NCBI GenBank assembly: GCA_035533075.1
Contig: DATLUO010000091.1
Coordinates: forward strand, 36,276-100,275
Direction of reading: 5' to 3'
DNA from: Pirellulales bacterium
GTDB taxonomy: Bacteria > Planctomycetota > Planctomycetia > Pirellulales > JAICIG01
Length of the DNA stretch: 64,000 bases
In this document: one piece after another, positions 55,069-62,718 of the stretch
Layout of the letters: each line of letters opens with the position of its first letter
Position numbering within the stretch: position 1 is the stretch's first letter
The notes under the pieces: model-generated
What the model was told of the DNA's origin: nothing
Databases searched by the model: none
Seen by the model: the letters and a program-made list of their open reading frames with translations, nothing else
Made by a program: the position numbers and the translations under genes

Positions 55069-55686
55069 TTACCCCTGGTCGCTGAATGTGAGGCGGACCC
55101 GTGCAGGGTGCCCTTCCGCCACAGTGAGCACAAACATCGGGCAATTCGGTCCCGGGCCCACGGGCAGGCTTACGGGGCCCAATGACACAATTCCGCGTTC
55201 CTGGATTCGCTCATCCGTATAGTCAATCTGGTCGCTCGCAAGCACCCTCCCCGTTGCGTCGAGCACCTCGACCGTCAACCGCCTCCGCGCATCTGGAATG
55301 ATCGGGCCCTTCGATTCGAATTCGACGCCGAACGAGAGGTGGCCGCGCGGTACATGGAGCGCATTGATCATTAGCTTTATGGGCCGGACCAACTCACACG
55401 CGTTTTCATCCAGCGGAACGTCCCAGTGCGCGTCGGGAGGCTTGGAAGGCGGCCAATCGACCAGAATTTCGCATGCGCGGCGGTTCCAACGCCGCGCGAT
55501 ACTGCGCACGACGGGCACGTGCAACAACGCAGCGAGCAGCGCCAAAGCCGCCAATAACCAGCGGCGACGGCTTACGCGTTTTGCCGGAGGGCCCGACGCG
55601 CCGGAGCCGGGCGCTTCGCTCCGCGATTCGTTTTTGGCCGGTCCGGATTCGTACACGATCTTCCCTCCTTCGATGAATACCGGCAT
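55069..55686 (-). CDS. Single-TM protein of the radical SAM cassette
   Basis: 205 residues. The ATG at 55686 overlaps the stop of radical SAM enzyme 2 as TGATG, so expression is coupled. The N-terminus MPVFIEGGKIVYES is followed by a basic stretch, one membrane segment at about 43-62 (RWLLAALALLAALLHVPVV) and a beta-rich extracytoplasmic domain (HLSFGVEFESKGPIIP, LTVEVLDATGRVLASDQIDY). The family is not recognised. Coupling to the maturase and position before the precursor gene suggest a role in holding, exporting or anchoring the modified product. Confidence 0.75.
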   Translation of the reverse strand: MPVFIEGGKIVYESGPAKNESRSEAPGSGASGPPAKRVSRRRWLLAALALLAALLHVPVVRSIARRWNRRACEILVDWPPSKPPDAHWDVPLDENACELVRPIKLMINALHVPRGHLSFGVEFESKGPIIPDARRRLTVEVLDATGRVLASDQIDYTDERIQERGIVSLGPVSLPVGPGPNCPMFVLTVAEGHPARVRLTFSDQG

Positions 55687-56990
55687 CACGACTCGACGCA
55701 CGGCCCGCCCATGTCGGCACGAAGCGTATCGGGTCCGGTGAGAAGATCGTCTCCTTCGCCGGCCCCAAAAATCTCGCGCGTGCGTTGGCGCATGTAGGCG
55801 TGTACTCGCTGGTTAATGAATACGATTCGGCAGCCCAGGTCGTCCGGGTCAAAAATGCTCCCCGTTGCCTTATAATTGACGGCCGGGCAACCGCCGCCGC
55901 AGACCTCGTTGAATTCGCAGTTTCGGCACTTCTCGCGCGGCCCGACCGCGGTGTGCATGAACTGCAAACGATTGTCGATGCGCGTGAAGCCCTGAAAGAC
56001 ATTTCCATACGGCAGCACCCCGTTGTGCATGCCTGTGATGGTCGCCAGTTTGGAGCAGCCGTAGATGTCGCCGTAAGAGTCGACGCAACAGCGCCCTCGC
56101 CCGGCGCCGCACCCGAATGTGGCGTGGCCGTCGGCTTCGCCGAGCTCGCCTTCCTCGAACAGGCTCATGCGGAAATACTGCTTGTGGAACTTCTTCTCCA
56201 AATACAACTCGCAGAGTTCATAGAGGGCCTGCTCGTAGCGCGCGAGGTCGCTCACCGTCCAGGGCAGCCCGTGGGCGTAGCCCAAAATGAACTGGTTGAT
56301 TCCGCGGCGGTGCAACTCGTCGACGCTCCGCGCCAGGTTCGGCCCAGATTCGGGCGTGACGCTGATCTTGGCGCCCAGCCAGGGCTGAAACCGCTTCATG
56401 ATTGGCAACTTCGCCGCCACGACTTCGAAGCTGCCGCGGCCGTTGGCGAACTTGCGATAGCGATCGTGGTCCTCCTTGCCGCCATCGAGGCTCAGCAAGT
56501 AGTTGACTCGTGCCTTGGCGAGCCAGGCGGCCTTTTCCTCGGTCATCAAGGTGCCGTTCGTGGTCATGTCCCAGTGGATCGTCTTGCCACGCTTGTTGGC
56601 TTCAGCGGTCGCATAGGCGTGGACGCGCTTCATCAAATCGAAGCGCAACAGCGGCTCGCCTCCGAAGAACAAGATCGTGATGGACTTCGTGGGGCCTGAT
56701 TCCTCCATCAGGAAGTCGATCGAAGCGATGGCGGTTTCGTCCGACATTTGATGCGGATTTTTGTCTTTCTCAAAGCAGTACGAACAGCGCAGATTGCACT
56801 GGTCGGTGAGGATCAGCTCCATGTAACAGAGCCGGGGCATCCGCCGCGCGACCTGGTTGCCGCGAACCGCCTCGGCCAAGGAGCCAAGTGTGGCGGACTC
56901 GTCGCGCGGCCGGCCTCCGCCGCCACCGCAGCCCGCGCCACAGCCGGAAGTCATCGTCGTGTTAATGATGGGAAGCGCGCTCACGGTCAT
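55686..56990 (-). CDS. Radical SAM/SPASM peptide-modifying enzyme 2
   Basis: 434 residues. The ATG at 56990 follows a GCAGGAG ribosome site. The core has C65-x3-C69-x2-C72 (QCNLRCSYCFEKDKN) and FFGGEPLLRFD; the SPASM region has FGCGAGRGRCCVDSYGDIYG, KCRNCEFNEVCGGGCPAVN and DLGCRIVF. The N-terminus is unusual: TMTSGCGAGCGGGGGRPRD, a Cys/Gly-rich tag before the barrel that enzyme 1 lacks. It is paralogous to enzyme 1. The frame is open upstream into the truncated PIG-V-like gene, but the ribosome site and distinct domain argue for separate translation. Confidence 0.9.
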   Translation of the reverse strand: MTVSALPIINTTMTSGCGAGCGGGGGRPRDESATLGSLAEAVRGNQVARRMPRLCYMELILTDQCNLRCSYCFEKDKNPHQMSDETAIASIDFLMEESGPTKSITILFFGGEPLLRFDLMKRVHAYATAEANKRGKTIHWDMTTNGTLMTEEKAAWLAKARVNYLLSLDGGKEDHDRYRKFANGRGSFEVVAAKLPIMKRFQPWLGAKISVTPESGPNLARSVDELHRRGINQFILGYAHGLPWTVSDLARYEQALYELCELYLEKKFHKQYFRMSLFEEGELGEADGHATFGCGAGRGRCCVDSYGDIYGCSKLATITGMHNGVLPYGNVFQGFTRIDNRLQFMHTAVGPREKCRNCEFNEVCGGGCPAVNYKATGSIFDPDDLGCRIVFINQRVHAYMRQRTREIFGAGEGDDLLTGPDTLRADMGGPCVES

Positions 56991-58118
56991 TTTTTTGACT
57001 CCTGCATTACGCGGTCGGGACGGGCGCCGCGGCATTGGCGGCGATGCAAAGCGCAGGCTGAACCAAGGCGCGGCCGGCGATTCGGCGGCGGCCCAAAACG
57101 CCGGCGAACGGTCGTCGTATACCGAGCGGACCGGCTCGAAAGTCGCCAGGGCCTGCGCCTTTTCGGGCCACGGCGGCGCGGCGCGAACGCCCCAGTGCCG
57201 CTGCACTTTCAGCATCGCCAGCGGCTCGCCGAAGGCCCAGTTTTGATAGGCGATGAAAGCCGCCAGACCCCAGCAGGCCAGCGGCAGATAGAGCGCGAGC
57301 CGCGGGCCGGCCGAGCGAAGCCGCCTGCTCGCGCGACGCAAAACGTGGACCGCGAAAGGCGCCAAGAGCGCCACGCCAACCGGCCGCGCCGCAGTCGCTA
57401 GGCCCACCATGAGGGCGATCGCCCAGAGCGGCCAGCGACGTTGCATGGCGTACATCGCCAGCACCAGCAGCAGCAGGCACGTCGACTCGCTGTAGGCCAG
57501 GCGAAAGAAGCAACCCGTCGGGCACAGCGCCGCGGCCAGCACCGCCCAGTCGGCCAATTCGCGGGTCGGGCTTTCCACCATCAGCGGCCCGGCGCTGCTT
57601 TGCGCCGGACGCGCACCAGGCGTGAGCGGAACGCCGTGGAGGGCGTTCCCTACAGGGGCGCCGGTCGGTGCGGGGCGTATAGCATGTGGTATCGGCGCCC
57701 GGCCACGAACGTAGAGGGTGAGCATGCCGAGCGCGGCCAGGAACGAAACGTTGGAGACCATCACTAGAGCGGCTTCGGCCGGAATGCCGGCGATTTCCAT
57801 GACGTCGCGCCCCAACAGCGGATAGACTGGAAAAAAGGCGGCGTTGGAGCGCGTGCCGGGGTCGTAATGATACCCCTCGGTCGCGATCTGCGTGTACCAT
57901 CGCCCGTCCATCCAACGCAGCGCGGCAGCCAAATCGCCGCGATGCGATTGGGGGGCCGAGGCGGGGCGCAGCAGGCAGAACCCGAACGAAAAACCGAGCG
58001 CCGCCAACAGGCCGGTCAGATACCAGTAGGCCACCGCGCTCAGCCAGAGATTAAATAAACCGGCCGTAGCGCCTTCGGCGTTTCCGTGGTCCCCCTCGTC
58101 GACGGCAATGGATGACAT
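56991..58118 (-). pseudogene. PIG-V-like mannosyltransferase, 3' end lost
   Basis: About 375 residues from the ATG at 58118, then no stop: the frame runs straight into radical SAM enzyme 2. The PIG-V-like features are WMDGRWYTQIATEGYHYDPG, NAAFFPVYPLLGRDVMEIAG, LAYSESTCLLLLVLAMYAMQ and ATAARPVGVALLAPFAVHVL, with several membrane segments. The last recognisable family sequence is PAAPWFSLRFA; the C-terminal membrane segments expected after it are replaced by a short basic tail (MPRRPSRPRNAGVKK). It may still be translated as a fragment or fusion. A GGAACGCC hairpin repeat is in frame (GNALHGVPLTPG). Confidence 0.72.
57628..57655. repeat. GGAACGCC/GGCGTTCC hairpin repeat, copy 2
   Basis: GGAACGCC, a 6-base loop, GGCGTTCC, then CTACAG. 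It resembles the element at 20266-20297 in inverse orientation and is in frame within the PIG-V-like gene. Confidence 0.75.
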
Positions 58119-58225
58119 AAGTTAAGTGATGGCAGCGGAAGGTGAGCGGCTTCGTATCTCTCCACCATGTAAGACCGACGCCGCCTCCCAAACAGTCACT
58201 CTGGAAATCCTGACCTACGACGCAG

Positions 58226-58370
58226 GCCGTAGGGCAGAACGCAAGACATTGGGCAAGATACATTAAACAGGGAAACCGGTGACAGCAATGTCCGTCGAAC
58301 AATGGTATCGGACAGCGGTCGGGCGTCAAGAAGCCGAGCTAGACCCGGACGGACGGTTTACGCATAATGC
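58226..58370. repeat. ~140-bp direct repeat, copy 2
   Basis: Second copy of 51550-51692. It includes a fragment of the larA-like 5' end (ATGTCTTGCGTTCTGCCCTA on the minus strand), which then diverges, so this copy is a non-functional gene start. Confidence 0.93.
58302..58329 (-). promoter_or_regulatory. Candidate promoter upstream of the PIG-V-like/radical SAM cassette
   Basis: TTGACG, 16 bp, TACCAT, the same as at 51626-51653. It would drive the minus-strand cassette from a leader of about 180 bp. Confidence 0.5.
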
Positions 58371-58384
58371 CCGCCGCGCGCTGC

Positions 58385-58449
58385 AAGGAGGATGGCCTTC
58401 CCAGGCCGTCACGAACGCGTGCTGACGGGCTAGGAAGCCCATCCTCCTT
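58385..58449. repeat. GGAGGATGGCCTTCC-type hairpin repeat (intergenic)
   Basis: AAGGAGGATGGCCTTCC on the left and GGAAGCCCATCCTCCTT on the right, about 30 bp apart, just upstream of the thioredoxin-like lipoprotein gene. Confidence 0.9.
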
Positions 58450-58485
58450 GTTCGTTCCCCCAAACCTCAACCCCATCCGCGCCCC

Positions 58486-60876
58486 ATGCACCGACTTATC
58501 AACCGCCGTCGTGCTCTTTGTTCCCTCTATCGCGTGGCGTTGTTCTTGCTGCTCTTGCCCGGCTGCAAAAAGCCACAGCCGGCTCTGCCGGAGCTGACTT
58601 CGGCGTCCGAGATCCTGGAGCGAATGGTGGCGGCCTACCATGAGGCGCAGAGCTATCAAGACAGCGCCGAGGTGCGGCTGCACTTCAAGAAGTCGGGCGA
58701 CAAAGACAGCGTCGTCGATGAAAAATGGGACTACTCCGTCGCGTTGTCGCGGCCCAACAAGCTGCGGATGCACGTCTATCAATCGGTGGTCGTATGCGAC
58801 GGCAAGCATCTTCACGCCGTGCTCAACCTCGACGAAGTGCGCGGTCAGGTGCTCGAACTGCCGGCGGCGGAAAAGCTGACCGCACAAAGCGTGTTCGAGA
58901 GCGAGCCGTTGCTGGGCCAGGTGTTGACGCAGGGCGGAGCGGCGGGACCGCCGGTGATTCTGCCGCTGCTGTTGGAAGAGGCGGCGTTGGAGCCGGTGCT
59001 GGAAGGCGCCGAGAAGCCGACGCTGCTGCCGCCCGAAACCGCCGACGGCGAGCTGTGCTACCGCGTCGAGGCCAAACGCCCGGACGGCAAGCTGGTGTTC
59101 TGGATCGACCAGAAGAGCTTCGCGCTGCGCCGCATCGAATATCCGACCGCCGAGTTCCAGAAAGGCGTCGAGGAAAAAGAAGGCCGCGTGACCGAGCTTT
59201 CGCTCACCGTCGAGTTCACCGGGGCAAAGCTGAACGCCGACGTGGAGTCGACCGCCTTCAAGTTCGAGGCGCCCCACGATGCCCGGTTGGTGCAGCAGTT
59301 CATTGTGCCGCCGCCGTTGTTGGGCCAGAAGATCGGCGACTTCAAGTTCCGCGGCCTCGACGGCGAAGAGATCACCCGCGAATCGCTGGCCGGCAAGGTG
59401 GCCGTGCTGGAATTCTGGGCCACGTGGTGCGAGCCTTGTATGAAGAATCTGCCCAGCGTCGAGCGCGTGGCCGACCGTTATCAGGAGAACGACAAGATCG
59501 TCTTTCTGGCCGTGAGCGTCGATAACGACCAGATTGCCGACGATGCTGTGCGTGAAAAGTTCGCCGAGAACAAGTTCACGCTGCCGATTGCCCGTGACCC
59601 GAACATTGCCGCGCGCGAGGCGTTTTTGGTTGAGTCGCTGCCCACGATGGTGGTGCTCGGCCCTGACGGCGTCGTGCAGGATTACGAGAACGTGCTCGAC
59701 CCGGAGCTGACCGACACGCTGCCGCCCAAGCTCGACAAGCTGTTGGCCGGCGAAAGCATTTTCGAAGAAGCGCTGCGCGAGTACGCCGCCCCGGCGCCGT
59801 CGGGTAGTCAGACGGAAGCGGCCGTGGCGGCGGCCGAGATCGCTCCGGCCAGCGGTCCGCAAAAGCTCGCTATGTCGTCGCTATGGACCTGCCGCGACCT
59901 GACCTCGCCCGGCAACGTGCTGGCAACCAACGGGCCTGACGGACGTGGCCGCCTGTTTGTGCTCGACAATTGGCAGACCGTGGTGGAGCTCGATGGCGAC
60001 GGCAAACCGGCCGCCCGGCACCGCCTCGACCTGCCGAAGCAGCCGGAAGAAGCGGTGGTCAGCTTTCTGCGCACGGCGGTCGATGGCCAGGGGCGGCGCT
60101 ATTTCGCCGGCTCGGCCAACGGCGTGCGGCAGCTTTTCGTATTCGACGCCGATTGGAAGCGGCTGCTGACCTTTCCCACCGACGGCACGCATCCGGGCAT
60201 CACCGACCTGGTGTTTGCCGATCTCGACGGCGACGGCGCTTTGGAGATCAACGTCGGCTTTTGGGGGCCGGCGGGAGTGCAAAGCGTGTCGCTCGACGGA
60301 GAGCGCCGCTGGAAGACCCAGACGTGCGAAAACGTTCTCAAGCTGGCCGCTTTGACGGGCAATTCGGAGGGCCCCGCGGAATTGCTGGCGACGACGGCGA
60401 TGGGCAGCGTCGTGCCGATCGACAAGCAGGGTCACGAACGAAAGCCGTGGCCCGCCGGCAAACGGTTTGTCCAGCTCGTCTTTACGGCCGACCTCGACGG
60501 CGACGGCGCCAGCGAAATCTGCGCGATTGGCCCCAGCCAGACGGGCGACGAGATGCGGCCCGGCGACAACGCCGCGTTCGGTCTCGATCGCACGGGCAAA
60601 GTCGTATGGCAATATGACTTGCCGTCCGGCGTGCCCGCCAGCGGAGCTTTGGAATACGTCACCTCCGGCAAACTGGTTGGCGACACGGCTCAATGGGTGA
60701 TCGCCGGCCCCGACGGCTCGGTCCACATTCTCTCTGCCGATGGCCAGCCCATCGACCGTTTCAACAGCGGCGTCTCGTTGACCGGCCTCGCCGTGGCCCA
60801 GTTCGACGGCACGCCGGCGTTGGTCTTCGCTTCGTCCGCAGGCATCGAGGCCCGCCGCTTCGAACAGGCGGATTAG
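58486..60876 (+). CDS. Lipoprotein with thioredoxin-like and beta-propeller domains
   Basis: 796 residues. The N-terminus has a hydrophobic stretch and lipobox LLPGCKK (Cys near residue 26). Residues 40-260 resemble a LolA/LppX-type beta domain (YHEAQSYQDSAEVRLHFKKS). From about 280 a TlpA-like thioredoxin domain follows, with the redox motif in FWATWCEPCMKNLPS and SLPTMVVLGPDG. The last 330 residues carry FG-GAP-like calcium repeats (FADLDGDGALEINVGF, TADLDGDGASEICAIG). It probably acts at the outer membrane or periplasm in thiol chemistry. Three domains on one chain is unusual outside planctomycetes. Confidence 0.83.
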   Translation: MHRLINRRRALCSLYRVALFLLLLPGCKKPQPALPELTSASEILERMVAAYHEAQSYQDSAEVRLHFKKSGDKDSVVDEKWDYSVALSRPNKLRMHVYQSVVVCDGKHLHAVLNLDEVRGQVLELPAAEKLTAQSVFESEPLLGQVLTQGGAAGPPVILPLLLEEAALEPVLEGAEKPTLLPPETADGELCYRVEAKRPDGKLVFWIDQKSFALRRIEYPTAEFQKGVEEKEGRVTELSLTVEFTGAKLNADVESTAFKFEAPHDARLVQQFIVPPPLLGQKIGDFKFRGLDGEEITRESLAGKVAVLEFWATWCEPCMKNLPSVERVADRYQENDKIVFLAVSVDNDQIADDAVREKFAENKFTLPIARDPNIAAREAFLVESLPTMVVLGPDGVVQDYENVLDPELTDTLPPKLDKLLAGESIFEEALREYAAPAPSGSQTEAAVAAAEIAPASGPQKLAMSSLWTCRDLTSPGNVLATNGPDGRGRLFVLDNWQTVVELDGDGKPAARHRLDLPKQPEEAVVSFLRTAVDGQGRRYFAGSANGVRQLFVFDADWKRLLTFPTDGTHPGITDLVFADLDGDGALEINVGFWGPAGVQSVSLDGERRWKTQTCENVLKLAALTGNSEGPAELLATTAMGSVVPIDKQGHERKPWPAGKRFVQLVFTADLDGDGASEICAIGPSQTGDEMRPGDNAAFGLDRTGKVVWQYDLPSGVPASGALEYVTSGKLVGDTAQWVIAGPDGSVHILSADGQPIDRFNSGVSLTGLAVAQFDGTPALVFASSAGIEARRFEQAD

Positions 60877-60893
60877 GCATCGGCATCCCGGTG

Positions 60894-61871
60894 CTATCGA
60901 TCGCGCGAACGCCGGAGGTAGACCAGGGCCAACCGCCGCTCGTCGTCGGTCCAGGCGTTGTCGATCGTCAGTCGGACCTCGCGGGCCATGCGCTCGACGT
61001 CGTTCCAGCCATAGCGCTGCGAGCATTCCGTGCGGACCGCCTCGCCCTGGCGAAAGCGAATCTTGTGGTGATCGATCTTGGCCGTCTGCTCGACCCGGCT
61101 CACAAGCTGCAACTCCACGCGCCGCGACGAACGGTTCCAGCAGGCCCGGTGCGCAAAGCGGTCGACACGGAACGTCGCCGAGAACTGCCGATTCAGGCTC
61201 ACAAGGGCGTTGAGGTTGAAAGACCGCAATCGGTCTCCGTCGAAGTCGTGCAACTCGGAATCGCACCGCAAATCGACGCCCACCACGATGCCGCCGCGTT
61301 GGCCGCAAAGGCCCGCGGCGCCTTCCAGCAGACGCATTGCCGACGACGGCGACAGCGTGCTGAACGCCGAGCTCGAAACGTAGACCAGCAAGCGCGTGGC
61401 ATGCGACCACGCGGCGGGCAAGGCAAAACAACTCGTGAAGTCGGCGCGCACGGGAATGGTCCGCAGCCAGGGCAACGTCCGACGTACGCGGGCCACGCCG
61501 AGCTTCAGTGAAGCCAGCGAGGCGTCGACGGCCACATAGGCGGCCGGCCGCGTAAGGGACCGCAACAGCGCCAGTCCCGCCCGCGACGTGCCGCTGCCGT
61601 AATCGACGACCACCGACCGCTTGCCGGCCATGCGTCGCAACTCCCTGCCCGACTCGCGGAGCAGTCGGCACTCGCGACGGACGAGCGAGTAGCCCTCCTG
61701 CTGGCCAATGCGGTCGAAGAGGCGGACGCCACGCGCATCGTAGAGCAACGACGAGGGAAGCTCCTTCTCGCTCTGAACGAGTCCCCGGACGATTCTCTCC
61801 TCCAGGTTCGCCGTGCCGGGCACAAGGTTGTAGAAGCGGACGGGCGATTGGGTGGCTTCGCAGTATCGCAT
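60894..61871 (-). CDS. EgtD-like SAM-dependent methyltransferase
   Basis: 325 residues from the ATG at 61871; ATGs at 61931 and 61982 would lengthen the N-terminus beyond the family. The blocks SSLLYDARGVRLFDRIGQQE, GYSLVRRECRLLRE and VVVDYGSGTSRAGLALLRSL match the L-histidine N-alpha-methyltransferase (EgtD) family, including the SAM-binding GSGTS. Later blocks are divergent (GIVVGVDLRCDSELHDF, KIRFRQGEAVRTECSQRYGW). It may use another substrate, since no EgtB is nearby. Convergent with the lipoprotein gene, 17 bp apart. Confidence 0.78.
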   Translation of the reverse strand: MRYCEATQSPVRFYNLVPGTANLEERIVRGLVQSEKELPSSLLYDARGVRLFDRIGQQEGYSLVRRECRLLRESGRELRRMAGKRSVVVDYGSGTSRAGLALLRSLTRPAAYVAVDASLASLKLGVARVRRTLPWLRTIPVRADFTSCFALPAAWSHATRLLVYVSSSAFSTLSPSSAMRLLEGAAGLCGQRGGIVVGVDLRCDSELHDFDGDRLRSFNLNALVSLNRQFSATFRVDRFAHRACWNRSSRRVELQLVSRVEQTAKIDHHKIRFRQGEAVRTECSQRYGWNDVERMAREVRLTIDNAWTDDERRLALVYLRRSRDR

Positions 61872-62042
61872 GGTGAAACGCGAATGGGTGCAAAATAGAG
61901 AAGCGAGAAAATTCTGCGAAGCAAGGGCCATGCCCTGGTGCTGCCAATCCTGTGTGAAACTTTGAGCGGTTCCTTTATGCATCGCGATGAACTGCTAAGT
62001 CACCGGGCGGCACGAAGTTAGGCCGGCGGCAACCCCAGTCGC

Positions 62043-62087
62043 GAGAAAAAAAGAGGGCGAGTGCGCCACCAAGGGCAGCGCACTCGC
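62043..62087 (-). terminator. Intrinsic terminator after the small Cys-rich protein gene
   Basis: GCGAGTGCGC / GCGCACTCGC 10-bp stem (62057-62087) followed on the minus strand by a T-rich run (CCCTCTTTTTTT). Confidence 0.85.
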
Positions 62088-62149
62088 TTACCAGACAGCC
62101 TGATTCCGGTGGCCCGCCAACGGCCAGGACGTGCCGGTGAAAGCCAGCA

Positions 62150-62449
62150 TTACGTACCGGCATCGGGAGCCGGCGGGGGCGGCGGCGCTTGCGGGGCAGC
62201 GGCCGGTGGCGGCCCACTCATGCTGCCTGGAGCATAGCCGGGAGCGCCGCAGCCGGTGCCGGAACCGCTGACCGCGCCGCACGGCCCGGCGGTGCAGCCC
62301 GTATACACGGCGCCACAACAGCCGCGATTGCGCCGGTGGTGGCGGCCACCGCAGCGGTGCCGGGCCAAGGCCGTCTGTTCCGGTGCGATCAAGCTCATCG
62401 CCACCACGGCAACGAACGCCCCAAACATCAACTTTAGTCGCTTCTGCAT
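62150..62449 (-). CDS. Small secreted Cys/His-rich protein
   Basis: 99 residues. The ATG at 62449 has a GGAGG ribosome site 6 bp away. The signal peptide is MFGAFVAVVAMSLIAPEQTA with LARH at its end. The mature N-terminus is rich in His, Arg and Cys (RHRCGGRHHRRNRGCCGAVY, then TGCTAGPCGAV), and the C-terminus is Pro/Ala-rich (PPPAAAPQAPPPPPAPDAG). A metal-binding envelope protein is plausible, but no family is recognised. It has its own terminator and a leader with a second terminator-like hairpin. Confidence 0.78.
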   Translation of the reverse strand: MQKRLKLMFGAFVAVVAMSLIAPEQTALARHRCGGRHHRRNRGCCGAVYTGCTAGPCGAVSGSGTGCGAPGYAPGSMSGPPPAAAPQAPPPPPAPDAGT

Positions 62450-62482
62450 TGAAATCCTCCATAACAAAAGGGCCAGTCAACA

Positions 62483-62516
62483 AAAAAGCCCGCGCGCCGC
62501 TCGGGCGCGTGGGCTG
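62483..62516 (-). promoter_or_regulatory. Terminator-like hairpin in the 5' leader (possible attenuator)
   Basis: On the minus strand AGCCCACGCGCC, a 4-base loop and GGCGCGCGGGCT, then TTTTTT. It lies between the promoter at 62575-62602 and the start codon at 62449, so transcription could stop before the gene. Confidence 0.6.
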
Positions 62517-62551
62517 TCCTAGCTGAACTCAAAATGGTCCGCTGATTCCCT

Positions 62552-62566
62552 CACCGGTCACCGGTG
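62552..62566. promoter_or_regulatory. Palindrome at the predicted transcription start (possible operator)
   Basis: CACCGGT-C-ACCGGTG is a perfect 7-1-7 palindrome, about 9 bp downstream of the -10 hexamer. Confidence 0.45.
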
Positions 62567-62574
62567 TTTGTCGA

Positions 62575-62602
62575 ATCCTAGCCGCCCTGGCCTCAAAGTC
62601 AA
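62575..62602 (-). promoter_or_regulatory. Candidate promoter of the small Cys/His-rich gene
   Basis: TTGACT, 16-bp spacer, TAGGAT on the minus strand. Confidence 0.55.
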
Positions 62603-62718
62603 GCTATTCGGAAAAGTCCGCCCGGTCGGCTACAATAGCCGCATGCCGACGCGGTTGGCCACGTTGGCCATCCGCTGAATCCCCGACCGGCACGCTCCTC
62701 TTCCGCATCAACAGCATA

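Noticed and set aside
55686..58118. A true fusion of PIG-V-like transferase and radical SAM enzyme
   Set aside because: A strong ribosome site precedes the ATG at 56990, and the transferase part lacks its C-terminal third, so an accidental open frame after truncation is more likely.
51550..58370. Integrative element with att sites
   Set aside because: No integrase or excisionase is present, and the repeats are long, imperfect and contain a promoter and gene start; duplication by recombination fits better.
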